NCBI GenBank assembly: GCA_036557285.1
Contig: DATBHW010000040.1
Span: 1 to 64,000 of the forward strand
Reading direction: 5' to 3'
Source of the DNA: Ktedonobacterales bacterium
Lineage (GTDB): Bacteria > Chloroflexota > Ktedonobacteria > Ktedonobacterales > DATBGS01
Length of the DNA: 64,000 nt
Below the pieces are notes generated by a model. It was given only the letters and a program-made list of their open reading frames with translations, searched no databases and was not told the origin of the DNA. Positions 35,515-44,335 of the stretch are shown one piece after another (position 1 is the first letter of the stretch; every line of letters begins with the position of its first letter). The translations under genes and the position numbers were made by a program.

Positions 35515-36741
35515 ATGGAGACGGTGGATATTGATTTTTTGCTGACTCGCGGCGTTGCCCAGGTGGAGAAGGAAACAGACCTGCGCCGCTTGCTAGAAGC
35601 TGGCGGGCGCGGCAGGCGTCCGCTGCGGGTGAAGCTGGGGCTTGATCCCCGCAACCCTGATCTGACCCTGGGACATGGTGTGGTGCTGCGCAAGCTGCGC
35701 CAGTTTCAGCAGCTTGGACATAAGGCGGTTGTTATTGTGGGTGACTGGACCGCCAGGCTGGGCGATCCCAGCGGGCGCTCGGATGCCCGCGAGGCGCTTT
35801 CAGCCGAACAGGTCAAAGCGAATGCGGAGCAGTATCTCGATCAGTTTTATCAAGTTGTTGATCGAGAGCAGACGGAGGTGCGCTGGCAGAGCGAATGGTT
35901 TGATCGCTTTACACTGGCTGATGCTATCCGTCTGGCGGGCAATAAGACCGTTGCCCAGATGCTTGATCGTGATGACTTCTCCAAACGTTATCAGGCCGGG
36001 ACAGAGATTTACATCTCCGAATTTCTCTATCCCTTGCTGCAAGGCTATGACTCTATTGCGGTGGAAGCTGATGTAGAACTGGGCGGGACCGATCAGACGT
36101 TTAATCTGCTGGTTGGGCGCGAGCTTCAGGGGCGCATCGGCCAGCCGCCGCAGCAAATCCTTACCTGTCATCTCATCGTCGGCCTCGATGGTGTGCAGAA
36201 GATGGGCAAGAGCCTGGGCAATTATATTGCGCTGACTGCTCCGGCCAACGACATGTATGGCAAACTGATGTCTTTGCCCGATCAGGCGATGATGACCTAC
36301 TTTGAGACGCTCACCACTGTGCCAACCGCAGAGCTGCGGGAGGTGCAGCGCCAGATGGCTGAGGGGAGTCTCAATCCGCGCGATGTGAAGATGCGCATGG
36401 CGCGAGAGATCGTCACTGAGTTTCGCTCGGCGGAAGCTGCGGCGGAGGCCGAGGAAGCTTTTGTGCGCCAGTTCCAGCGCCACCAGCTTCCTGAGCAGAT
36501 TCCTGATTTCCGGCTGGCCGAGCCGACCAATATCGTGACCTTGATTGTTGACCAATGGCGTCTTGCTCCCAGTCGGAGCCGGGCGCGTGATCTCATCCAG
36601 CAGGGCGGTGTGTATTTCTACCCTGAAGGCGAGCAGAGCGCAGCGCAGCGTATTACCGATGTCAGCTTTGTGGCTCCGGCGAAAGATGGCGCGATTGTGC
36701 AGGTAGGGAAGCATGATTTTAGACGTATCCGGGTTTTTTAA
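35515..36741 (+). CDS. tyrS: Tyrosyl-tRNA synthetase
   Basis: 408 residues with ATG after TTGGAGGC. Class I signatures: the HIGH-like LDPRNPDLTLGHGVVLRKL and KMSKS-like VQKMGKSLGNYI, with Gly in the third position as in the TyrZ-like branch. The tyrosine site includes YPLLQGYDSIAVEADVELGG and the C-terminal S4-like domain begins about residue 340 (SRSRARDLIQQGGVYF). It charges tRNA-Tyr. No second copy is in the window. Confidence 0.95.
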   Translation: METVDIDFLLTRGVAQVEKETDLRRLLEAGGRGRRPLRVKLGLDPRNPDLTLGHGVVLRKLRQFQQLGHKAVVIVGDWTARLGDPSGRSDAREALSAEQVKANAEQYLDQFYQVVDREQTEVRWQSEWFDRFTLADAIRLAGNKTVAQMLDRDDFSKRYQAGTEIYISEFLYPLLQGYDSIAVEADVELGGTDQTFNLLVGRELQGRIGQPPQQILTCHLIVGLDGVQKMGKSLGNYIALTAPANDMYGKLMSLPDQAMMTYFETLTTVPTAELREVQRQMAEGSLNPRDVKMRMAREIVTEFRSAEAAAEAEEAFVRQFQRHQLPEQIPDFRLAEPTNIVTLIVDQWRLAPSRSRARDLIQQGGVYFYPEGEQSAAQRITDVSFVAPAKDGAIVQVGKHDFRRIRVF

Positions 36742-36896
36742 TGTTCATTGCATGGCAGCCCTATGAAGAAGAGGCCAGAACGGCCTGACAGGTACAACCC
36801 TGGTCCCCATGATACGTATTGGATAGGTAGAGCATTCGTAGAGCGTGTAGTGACATCTGAATGCCAGCCTGGGGGTTATCCAGGGAGGAACGACTG

Positions 36897-38465
36897 ATGG
36901 CTGAGATTATTGAGTGCCCGTCTTGCGGGACTTCGTTTCCGGGTGGCACGCGCTTTTGTTCTGAGTGTGGCGCTACGCTGACAGGCGCTTTAATAAAGCA
37001 GGCGACGGGGATGCTTCCGGCCAACCGTCTGCTTCAGGACCGCTATTTGATCTTACAGAAGCTGGCCCAGGGAGGGCAGAGCGCGGTCTATCTGGTGGCG
37101 GATACGTTGGGCGCCAGCGCGCACTATGCCTTGAAGGAGATGAGCGAATCCGAACTGAATCTGGCCGAGCGCAAACAAGCTGTGGCCGATTTTCAGCGCG
37201 AAGCCGATATGCTGCGGCTGCTCAATCATCCGGCGCTGGCAAAGGTCTACTCGACGTTTGTTGAGGATGCCAAGCATTATATGGTCATGGAGTATGTGGC
37301 CGGGCGCAACCTGGAAGAGGCGCTGGCGGAGGCGGGCAAGCCTCTGGCGGAGGCGCAGGTGGTGTCCTGGGGCATTGCGCTCTGCGATGTGCTGGCCTAT
37401 CTGCATCAGCAAGATCCTCCCATTATTTACCGCGACCTGAAGCCATCCAATATTATTGTGCGGACAGATCAGACGGTCAAACTGATTGACTTTGGCATCG
37501 CTCGCTTTCAGCAGACGAACCAGAGTAAAGATACGGTTTGCCTGGGTACAGATGGCTACGCGCCTATCGAGCAGTACAGCGGTAAGACTGAGCCATCTTC
37601 AGATATATACGCCCTGGGGGCGACGCTGTATCACCTGCTGACCAATAAAGTCCCCGCTGCCGCGCCAACGCGCGTGGCGGATGTCGGCAGTTTTCTGCCG
37701 CCGCGCCAATTGAACCCCGCGTTGTCTGGCGCGGTGGAGGCTGTTATTTTGCGGGCAATGGAGGTCCACCCCACGCAGCGCTATGCAGATGCCGCTGAGA
37801 TGAAGACGGCGTTAGAAGGGATAGGGCGGCGCTCGTCAACGACGCTGGTTGCGCCAGGGACGCTGACTCAGCGTCCCACTTCTACGGCGCTCAAGACGCT
37901 GACCTCGCCATCGCTGCCCGTACCGTCCAGCGGCTCCTACAGTGTTTCTGCCGGGCAGGAGCGGGTGACGGTGAGCCTTGATGTGGCGCTGGCTCCAGTG
38001 GCAGAGAAGCCGGTCTTGCGTGTCTACCCAGAGCAGCCCCTTCGCTTCGGGCTGGTGAGCGCGAGGCAGCCCCATCAACGCCATTTTGTCGTGGAGAACC
38101 ACGGAGGCGAGCCGCTTCAGGCGACGATAACCAGCGACAGTCCGGCGGTGCTGCTGGATGTCGAGGCGGTTGAGGATCATCGGGCGCGCATTACGGTCTG
38201 GCTGAAGCCCTTTACGCTGGCTGCCCGCCATTATGTAAGCGAGATTGAGATTGCCAGCAATGGTGGAACAGAGCAGCGTGAGGTCTGGTTTACGGTGTCG
38301 CGTTCCGTGGGCGCGACGAGCCGCGATCTGACGCCTGTAACACGGAACCGGCAGGTTGCTATGATGGGTCCTGGGCGCCTTATTGCTATTGGGTTGGGTT
38401 TGCTCTGGTTGTTGAGCCAACTGCTCGGCCATGTCGGACATATGGGTCCACCGTTTATACGCTAG
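36897..38465 (+). CDS. Membrane Ser/Thr protein kinase with N-terminal zinc ribbon and Ig-like domain
   Basis: 522 residues from ATG 36897 (GGGAGGAACGACTG upstream). Order of parts: zinc ribbon CPSCGTSFPGGTRFCSECG (residues about 7-26); a Hanks-type kinase (about 50-315) with a Gly-rich loop KLAQGGQSAVYLVAD, the ATP lysine in HYALKEM, catalytic loop IIYRDLKPSNIIV (Tyr replaces His of HRD) and IDFGIARF; a linker; a beta-rich Ig/ASH-like domain about 380-490; and a final hydrophobic segment LIAIGLGLLWLLSQLLGHV. The single TM at the C-terminus would leave the kinase cytosolic only if the protein is tail-anchored. The role is unknown. Confidence 0.88.
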   Translation: MAEIIECPSCGTSFPGGTRFCSECGATLTGALIKQATGMLPANRLLQDRYLILQKLAQGGQSAVYLVADTLGASAHYALKEMSESELNLAERKQAVADFQREADMLRLLNHPALAKVYSTFVEDAKHYMVMEYVAGRNLEEALAEAGKPLAEAQVVSWGIALCDVLAYLHQQDPPIIYRDLKPSNIIVRTDQTVKLIDFGIARFQQTNQSKDTVCLGTDGYAPIEQYSGKTEPSSDIYALGATLYHLLTNKVPAAAPTRVADVGSFLPPRQLNPALSGAVEAVILRAMEVHPTQRYADAAEMKTALEGIGRRSSTTLVAPGTLTQRPTSTALKTLTSPSLPVPSSGSYSVSAGQERVTVSLDVALAPVAEKPVLRVYPEQPLRFGLVSARQPHQRHFVVENHGGEPLQATITSDSPAVLLDVEAVEDHRARITVWLKPFTLAARHYVSEIEIASNGGTEQREVWFTVSRSVGATSRDLTPVTRNRQVAMMGPGRLIAIGLGLLWLLSQLLGHVGHMGPPFIR

Positions 38466-38539
38466 AGCGAAGTGCGTGGGGCAGGGTTTAGCCGTACAGA
38501 GTTTTGGGCGTGTAGATTTTGTAGGAGTGTGAAGCGCGT

Positions 38540-39412
38540 ATGGCAGAGGCAAAAATTGGGGTTATTGGCGGCAGCGGTTTGTATCGTATGGAGGGGATGA
38601 CGGATGTGGAGGAGGCGCAGGTATCCACGCCCTTTGGCGCGCCCAGCGATGTCATTACTGTTGGGCGGGTGGAGGGCGTTTCGATTGCTTTTTTGCCCCG
38701 TCATGGGCGCGGCCATCGCTTGAACCCTACCGAAGTGCCCAGCCGGGCGAATATCTATGCGCTGAAGAGCCTGGGGGTTGAATGGGTGATTTCGGTGAGC
38801 GCCGTGGGCAGCATGCGCGAAGATGTCGCGCCGCTTGATTTGCTCATTCCCGATCAGCTTTTTGATCGCACCAAAAGCCGTGTCAACACCTTTTTTGAGG
38901 GCGGTCTGGTGGTTCACTGCTCCTTCGCTGAGCCGTTTTGCCCGACGCTTGCGGGCATGCTCTGGGAGGCGGCGCAGGAGTTGGGGGATGTGACGGTTCA
39001 TCGCGGCGGCACATATGTTTGCATCGAGGGGCCGCTCTTTTCAACGAAGGCTGAATCGCGCATTTACCGCCAGTGGGGCGTGGATGTCATTGGCATGACC
39101 GCGCTGCCGGAGGCAAAGCTGGCGCGCGAGGCCGAACTCTGTTATGCCACCATTGCCTGCGCGACTGATTACGATGTCTGGCATGAAAGCGCCGAATCGG
39201 TCACGGTGGAGATGGTGATTGGGAATCTGATGAGGAATGTAACCAACGCCCAGCGTATCATTCGCGCTGTCGCCCGGCGCATTCCGGCAGACCGGGCAGA
39301 AAATAGCTGCGAGTGTCCCCACGCGCTGGCATCCGCGATCATCACTGATCGCAGCCGTATCCCGGCGGAAGCGCGAGAAAAGTACCAACTGCTGGCAGGA
39401 AAATACCTCTAA
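38540..39412 (+). CDS. mtnP: S-methyl-5'-thioadenosine phosphorylase
   Basis: 290 residues. The start IGVIGGSGLYRMEGM, then LPRHGRGHRLNPTEVPSRAN, YALKSLGVEWVISVSAVGSM, GGTYVCIEGPLFSTKAESR and DVIGMTALPEAKLAREAELC identify the MTAP family. It cleaves methylthioadenosine from polyamine and SAM metabolism. Related purine nucleoside phosphorylases share the fold, but the residues SVSAVGSM and MTALPEA favour MtnP. No other salvage genes lie beside it; it converges with the phosphatidyltransferase gene. Confidence 0.9.
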   Translation: MAEAKIGVIGGSGLYRMEGMTDVEEAQVSTPFGAPSDVITVGRVEGVSIAFLPRHGRGHRLNPTEVPSRANIYALKSLGVEWVISVSAVGSMREDVAPLDLLIPDQLFDRTKSRVNTFFEGGLVVHCSFAEPFCPTLAGMLWEAAQELGDVTVHRGGTYVCIEGPLFSTKAESRIYRQWGVDVIGMTALPEAKLAREAELCYATIACATDYDVWHESAESVTVEMVIGNLMRNVTNAQRIIRAVARRIPADRAENSCECPHALASAIITDRSRIPAEAREKYQLLAGKYL

Positions 39413-39429
39413 ATACCTCGCGTCAGAGC

Positions 39430-40086
39430 TTACAGCGCCCGGCGAATGCGCCAGTAGCTCAGGCCCAGCATGGGGATGGTCAGCAGATAGACCCAGAGCA
39501 GATAATCGAGCCAGTTCGCGCCGAAGAAGAAGTAGATGCCGACAAACGCATACAGGAGCATGCGGCTGGGGCGAATGATGCCCTGGGATGAGACGGCCAG
39601 CAACTGGTGGATGAGCAGAAACGTAACCAGGCTGCTGTAGATATAGACAAAGATAATGCCAAGGACGGCATGAATAGCGCCTTGCCAGGCTAAGCCACCT
39701 ACCGTCAGAACGACGACGGCTCCATCGCAAAAGGTATCGGTGAAGGAGCCTTTGGACGAGGGCGCGCGGTGGTAGCGCGCCAGCACGCCATCGAGCGCGT
39801 CAAGAAACACCGAGCCGACCAGCAGCCAGAAGGCGATGTCGAAGCGGAGCCGGACGAGAAAGAAGAAGCCTGCGCCCAGGACCACAGAGGCCCACGAGAG
39901 CATATCTGGAGTGATATGCAACGTATCGAGCGCCGCCGCTAAAGGGAGCAAAAGGGCCTGGCGCAGCCGCTGCCAGGGATAGAGCAATTGACCCTCGCTC
40001 TCGCTGTAGATGCTCGGCTGCAAACGTCGTGGCGGCTGTTCGGTTTGCCCGGTTTCAGTTTCTCGTGTTTCTCCTGGTGTGCTCAT
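39430..40086 (-). CDS. CDP-alcohol phosphatidyltransferase family membrane protein
   Basis: 218 residues from ATG 40086; a GTG at 40122 would overlap the upstream gene by 13 bases. The family motif D-x2-D-G-x2-A-R-x8-G-x3-D-x3-D is complete in LDALDGVLARYHRAPSSKG followed by SFTDTFCDG. About six hydrophobic segments. Such enzymes join an alcohol head group (glycerol phosphate, inositol phosphate or serine) to CDP-diacylglycerol; the substrate cannot be read from sequence. It follows the PBP gene and may be co-transcribed with it. Confidence 0.88.
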   Translation of the reverse strand: MSTPGETRETETGQTEQPPRRLQPSIYSESEGQLLYPWQRLRQALLLPLAAALDTLHITPDMLSWASVVLGAGFFFLVRLRFDIAFWLLVGSVFLDALDGVLARYHRAPSSKGSFTDTFCDGAVVVLTVGGLAWQGAIHAVLGIIFVYIYSSLVTFLLIHQLLAVSSQGIIRPSRMLLYAFVGIYFFFGANWLDYLLWVYLLTIPMLGLSYWRIRRAL

Positions 40087-40109
40087 GGTCGTATCCACTG
40101 GTGGGGCGA

Positions 40110-41969
40110 TCACGGCGCGCACGTGTAGCGCGGGTAAAATGGTCCTTCATTGACATTTGGTTGCTTAAAGAGGGTGAGATAGATACAGTCGGCTACTGCG
40201 GCTTGCAAAAGCCCTTCATCGCCGTTTTCTTTCATGACGACGACGGTATATTTTGGTGTCTGGCCCGGATTATCGGGGGCCAGCGAGATGAACCAGGAGT
40301 GTGGGTCGGGGACACTAAGCTGGGCTGTGCCGGTTTTGCCGCCCACATTGGAGCGTGTCGCGCCGATGTAGCCAGCCGAGCCTTGCAGCACCACGCCGCG
40401 CATTGACTGGCGCACCCCCGCAGCGGCCTGTGAACTGATGATCTGCCCATTCGTGACCCCGTTCCCTGTATAGGGGGTTGAGCTTACCGGCGCGACGGAT
40501 TTTGCATCGAAGCCATGTGGGACCACTTTGTAGAGCAGGTGCGGCAGCAGGCCAACTCCATTGTTTGCCACTGTGCTGGTGATAAACGACATCGCCAGCG
40601 GCGAAATCTGTAGTGTTCCCTGCCCAAATGAATCGGCAGCCAGATCGACCGCATCATCCTTTGCTTCCTTGAAATCAACCCGACTGGCTGGCGCTGGAAG
40701 ATCGAACGGGAACGGCTGCTTGTTCTCTGCGTTAGTATCAATCATGCCGAAGCGCTGGAAGTAGTTCAGCCAGGTATTTGCTCCCAGACCCACGCCAATG
40801 CGCGCGAAGATGATATTGTCGCTATAGATATAGCCATGCTCAGGATCAATTGGGCAGGCAGGCGGAATGCCATATTGTGGCAGGTCAACGTCCTGAAAAG
40901 TATGCCCATTGACCGTGTAGCGCCGCGCTTCGGAGCCATCGGCCAGACAATTGGAGCCACCAAATGTGGGAGTCTTTAATTGGTATTTGCCGTTATCCAG
41001 CGCGGCGCTCAAGGTCAGGGTCTTAAAGGTTGAGCCAGGGGTATAGAGGCTGGTTGGGCGAACGAGCAGCGGCAGATGTGGGTCAGTGGTTAGTTGCTTG
41101 AAATATTCAGCGCCGATAGTGCTGGTAAGCACGGGCTTGTCTTCGCCTGGGGGCACTTCTGGCGGAGTCTTCTTCGCGCCTGGGCAGGCAGGCAAATCTG
41201 CATTTTGGGTATCGCTGGTGTAGAGGCGGCAGGGGTTGTAGTCGCCGATCTCGTTGGCGTTGAAGTAGGGGCGGCTGAGCATGCCCAGAACCTCGCCGGT
41301 ATGCGGGTCTTGGACGATAATGGAGCCGGGGTGATGGCCCGGGGCATTCTCAGCAGGCTGGTAATAGAGCTTCTGGACCAGGCTGCCATCTTTCTGCTGG
41401 CAGAGTGGTGGGATGGGTTCATTGGGGACACCAATGCTGCCCTTGGGAACCTTACGGAAGGGATCGCTTGGGAAGGTGCCGCCAGGCTCGTCATAGGTAA
41501 TATCGTACTGCTTGTCAATGATGTTCTGGACTTTCGCGTCAATGGTCAGGTAGATGTCCGAACCATTGACGGCGCGATGCAGAGTCTGGTCCCAGAAATT
41601 GTTGATGGCATCCTGGCCGGAGGCTTGCCTGCCAGTCAGAATGTCTTCGTAGGCCTCCTCGATGCCGGTTTCACCATAGATATAGCTGAAGTAGCCAATA
41701 ATGGGTGAGAGCGAGGGGAAGCAGTAATACCGCCGGTAGTTGCAGGGAGCCTTCTTGTCCTCCTGTGAATAGGCGAGCAAAACGCCATTGCGATCATAAA
41801 TGCTACCGCGCACCGGCTGATTGCCAATGTCACAGAGGCTGGGATTATATTTGCTGGTGGCAAGCGTCTTGGACTGGAATACCTGCCAGTAGACGACGCC
41901 AACGCTTAGCAGCATGAAGAGTGCCAGAAAGACATTGGTTAATCGGCTGATGCTCCTGTTTACGGCCAT
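40110..41969 (-). CDS. Class B penicillin-binding protein (PbpA/FtsI-like transpeptidase)
   Basis: 619 residues with one N-terminal membrane segment (NVFLALFMLLSVGVVYWQVF) and an extracellular transpeptidase. Active-site motifs are the STFK in YTPGSTFKTLTLSAAL, SDN in YSDNIIFARIG and KTG in VGGKTGTAQLSVPDP. The N-terminal pedestal contains GSIYDRNGVLLAYS. It cross-links peptidoglycan; the PbpA-type layout (no PASTA repeats) suggests an elongation or morphogenesis role. Loop segments near residues 180-260 contain extra Cys, possibly disulfides. Confidence 0.92.
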   Translation of the reverse strand: MAVNRSISRLTNVFLALFMLLSVGVVYWQVFQSKTLATSKYNPSLCDIGNQPVRGSIYDRNGVLLAYSQEDKKAPCNYRRYYCFPSLSPIIGYFSYIYGETGIEEAYEDILTGRQASGQDAINNFWDQTLHRAVNGSDIYLTIDAKVQNIIDKQYDITYDEPGGTFPSDPFRKVPKGSIGVPNEPIPPLCQQKDGSLVQKLYYQPAENAPGHHPGSIIVQDPHTGEVLGMLSRPYFNANEIGDYNPCRLYTSDTQNADLPACPGAKKTPPEVPPGEDKPVLTSTIGAEYFKQLTTDPHLPLLVRPTSLYTPGSTFKTLTLSAALDNGKYQLKTPTFGGSNCLADGSEARRYTVNGHTFQDVDLPQYGIPPACPIDPEHGYIYSDNIIFARIGVGLGANTWLNYFQRFGMIDTNAENKQPFPFDLPAPASRVDFKEAKDDAVDLAADSFGQGTLQISPLAMSFITSTVANNGVGLLPHLLYKVVPHGFDAKSVAPVSSTPYTGNGVTNGQIISSQAAAGVRQSMRGVVLQGSAGYIGATRSNVGGKTGTAQLSVPDPHSWFISLAPDNPGQTPKYTVVVMKENGDEGLLQAAVADCIYLTLFKQPNVNEGPFYPRYTCAP

Positions 41970-42200
41970 TCCTGCTTCTCCCGCGTTGTCTTATGCCTTC
42001 TATATTAGCCCAGGCGAAGGTTTCTACCCGTGGGGTTATGAGCCTGCTTTCTATCAGACTCTAGTGGGCAGTGTAACATGCCCTCCCCGCTGTTGTCAAA
42101 ACGAGTGGATGGCTTGGACTGGTCACGGCGGCGCAGGTACTGTGAGCTATTTCACAGAGTTTTGCCCTATCTACCATGTTGAGAAGCAGTTGCTCAAAAA
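41970..42200. other. Intergenic stretch without a supported gene
   Basis: These bases lie between the divergent PBP and MBL-hydrolase genes (the whole gap runs to 42345). I see no convincing coding sequence. The region contains TTGTCTTATG near 41990 and a T/A-rich part at 42140-42190; the only signal that I can support is the promoter just downstream at 42201. Confidence 0.5.
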
Positions 42201-42229
42201 TTGACTTTCATCAGACGCCGCGATATAGT
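42201..42229 (+). promoter_or_regulatory. Promoter before the MBL-fold hydrolase gene
   Basis: TTGACT (42201-42206), 17-base spacer, TATAGT (42224-42229), about 117 bases upstream of the start codon. Close to the sigma-70 consensus. The long leader contains no recognised RNA element. Confidence 0.75.
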
Positions 42230-42345
42230 GACGAGGAAGGCATCTGGTTGGATGAAGTCTGAGGCGTCGGCTTTGTTCGGTGGGCGCCTGCTGTCGGCGT
42301 GAGCGCCCATGCGCTGCCCTGGGGAAGCATGAGGGGACACCAGCG

Positions 42346-43341
42346 ATGAGTGAAACTGATCCTGAAGAGCAGCAATCTTCTGGCATGTTTGCCGGTGAAC
42401 ATCCCTCTGAAGAAGCCAGTGCAATGGCAGGCGAGTTTGTGTTGCGCTTCTGGGGGGTGCGCGGCAGCTATCCAGTCTCCGGGGGCGCTGCGCAGCGCGT
42501 CGGTGGGAGTACCTCCTGTGTGGAGGCGCGAGTTGGCGGACACGAGATTATTCTGGATGCTGGCACGGGCCTGATTCCTTTTGGTCAGCTATTTCGTGAG
42601 CGTATGAAAGCTTCCCCACCAACGATCACGATCCTCTTCAGCCATCTGCATTACGATCATATTCTTGGCCTACCCTTTTTCGATCCACTCTATCAACCAG
42701 GAGCGACGCTTCATCTGGCCGGACCTCGCCTGGCAGGCAAGAGTTTTTCCGATACCCTGTGCGGGGCGATTACCTCACCATATTTTCCGGTGGACCTGTG
42801 CGATGTCCCTTCTACCTGCCAGTTTTATACGCTGGAACCTGGCGATTATTTCCAGTGGCGTCCTGATGATTCGCAGCCGCAGCTTCGAGGCGGGCAGCTT
42901 AATGGCGCCGGGAAACCGCTTGCTGGCGATGAGGTACGTGTCACTTTTCTGCATACGCCTGCCCATCCGCGTAATGGCTGCTTAATTTCGCGTATTGAGT
43001 ATAAGGGGCGCAGTGTCGTGTATGCCACCGATGTTGAATGGGGGCAGGCTGGCAATCAGTCATTGATTCACTTTGCCGAAGGGGCTGATCTGTTGATTCA
43101 TGACGCGCAATATAGCGAGGAAGATTACCTGGCATCGAAGCGCGGATTTGGGCATAGCACGCCGCGCATGGCGACAGAGGTGGCAAGGGCAGCCGGGGTA
43201 AAGCGGCTGCTGCTCTTTCACCATGACCCGGAGCATGATGATGCTCTGCTTGAGCAGTTGCAGCGCGACGCGCAGCGTGACTTTCCTGCAACCAGCCTGG
43301 CTTTCGAGGGCCTTGAGGCGCCAATCATTCAGGCGCCGTAG
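42346..43341 (+). CDS. MBL-fold metallohydrolase (PhnP/cyclic-phosphodiesterase-like)
   Basis: 331 residues from ATG 42346 with GAGGGGACACCAGCG upstream. The metal-binding motif HxHxDH is in LFSHLHYDHILGLPFF, with later ligands in HTPAHPRNGCLI, VVYATDVEWG and FHHDPEHDDALL. The early GVRGSYPVSGG and GGSTSCVEA blocks are shared with the branch that includes PhnP and class III cAMP phosphodiesterase-like proteins. The substrate is not predictable from sequence alone. Confidence 0.85.
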   Translation: MSETDPEEQQSSGMFAGEHPSEEASAMAGEFVLRFWGVRGSYPVSGGAAQRVGGSTSCVEARVGGHEIILDAGTGLIPFGQLFRERMKASPPTITILFSHLHYDHILGLPFFDPLYQPGATLHLAGPRLAGKSFSDTLCGAITSPYFPVDLCDVPSTCQFYTLEPGDYFQWRPDDSQPQLRGGQLNGAGKPLAGDEVRVTFLHTPAHPRNGCLISRIEYKGRSVVYATDVEWGQAGNQSLIHFAEGADLLIHDAQYSEEDYLASKRGFGHSTPRMATEVARAAGVKRLLLFHHDPEHDDALLEQLQRDAQRDFPATSLAFEGLEAPIIQAP

Positions 43342-43378
43342 CCGATGCGCCTGCTCATGAGGCAGCCGTCAGGGCGGC

Positions 43379-43407
43379 TTGCGCAGCGTTGTTTGAGTCG
43401 GTATAAT
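43379..43407 (+). promoter_or_regulatory. Promoter before the small basic peptide gene
   Basis: TTGCGC (43379-43384), 17-base spacer, TATAAT (43402-43407). It lies 49 bases ahead of the 26-residue ORF and would drive peptide, protease-like, HD-domain and scpA genes as one unit. Confidence 0.8.
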
Positions 43408-43456
43408 AGTCAATACCACGCCCGCCAGCAGGGCGGGATAAAAGGGGGATACAGCG

Positions 43457-43537
43457 ATGGGGAACAAAGACCGTCCCGCCAAGGAAAAAAAGAAGCCAAA
43501 GAAGGATGGGAAGAAGAGCGGGAAAGCGCAAGGATGA
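43457..43537 (+). CDS. Small Lys-rich protein (26 aa)
   Basis: ATG 43457 has GGGGGATACAGCG upstream and lies behind a good promoter. The product starts MGNKDRPAKEKKKPKKDGKK and ends SGKAQG. It is strongly basic and likely disordered. I recall small MGNKDR-type Lys-rich ORFs in other bacteria but cannot verify homology here. It precedes the M50-like gene by 6 bases, so it is probably translated with it. Function is unknown; nucleic-acid or ribosome association is a guess from charge. Confidence 0.6.
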   Translation: MGNKDRPAKEKKKPKKDGKKSGKAQG

Positions 43538-43543
43538 TGACCT

Positions 43544-44335
43544 ATGAACGTGATTTTCATCGTTATGCTGCTGGTCGCTTTTGTTGTCAGCATCTGCGTT
43601 CATGAATCGGCGCATGCCCTGATGGCGCTGGCCCTGGGTGATCCAGGGCCGCGCAATGATGGGCGGCTGAGCATGAATCCGCTGCGGCAGATGACGGCGC
43701 TGGGTACGGCTGTGGCGATTGTCCTGGCGTTTCTTTCAACGGTGACGCTGGCTTTTGCGCTGCCAGCGGGATTGGCGCTTGGCTGGGGCAAGCCGGTGCG
43801 CTTCGATGCGCTGAAATTGAAAGCGGGGCCAAACTTCGGAACTATTCTGGTGGCGCTGGCCGGCCCGCTGGCGAATCTCGCGCTGGGCGTGGGCTTCGCT
43901 TTTATCCTCCAGGCAATTCCACAATCTCCGCAGTTCTTTCGAGATATTGTTAACTGCCTGCCAGGTAGCACAGATTTGCAATGCGTTGGTGGGGCGCTGC
44001 CCTGGTGGGCGCTGCGCGGCGAGCAACTGTTGTTTGCCTTTGTGGTCGTCAATATCGGGCTGTTCCTGGTCAATTTCATTCCGCTCTATCCGCTGGACGG
44101 CTATCGCATTCTCTTTGCGCTGCTGCCCAGCCGCCAGGCGGTTTCATTCCGGCGCGCCGAGCCATATATGGAGTTGATCCTGCTGGCGATTCTCTTTTTC
44201 CTGCCGATGCTCATCTCCTTGAGCGGCGCTCGCGCGCTGGTCCTGTTGAGTCCTTTCTACTGGGTGATGCGGGGTACCATTGCCTTTGCGCAGGTTATTG
44301 TTGATCCATCGTATCTCATCTTTTATTCTGTGTAA
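43544..44335 (+). CDS. Site-2-protease-like membrane metalloprotease (M50 family)
   Basis: 263 residues and about six membrane segments. The zinc motif HExxH is in VCVHESAHALMALAL-type sequence (ICVHESAHALMALALGDPG), and the downstream aspartate motif is in LVNFIPLYPLDGYRILFALL. This pattern fits the short Rip/YwhC-like M50B group, which cleaves within membranes. The insert between motifs (FGTILVALAGPLANLALGVG) is a conserved family feature. Its stop overlaps the start of the HD gene by one base (TAATG). Confidence 0.9.
   Translation: MNVIFIVMLLVAFVVSICVHESAHALMALALGDPGPRNDGRLSMNPLRQMTALGTAVAIVLAFLSTVTLAFALPAGLALGWGKPVRFDALKLKAGPNFGTILVALAGPLANLALGVGFAFILQAIPQSPQFFRDIVNCLPGSTDLQCVGGALPWWALRGEQLLFAFVVVNIGLFLVNFIPLYPLDGYRILFALLPSRQAVSFRRAEPYMELILLAILFFLPMLISLSGARALVLLSPFYWVMRGTIAFAQVIVDPSYLIFYSV

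Noticed and set aside
41914-42204. 96-codon plus-strand open frame before the MBL gene
   Set aside because: It starts within the PBP gene on the opposite strand and shows no domain; it ends before the real promoter of the MBL gene.
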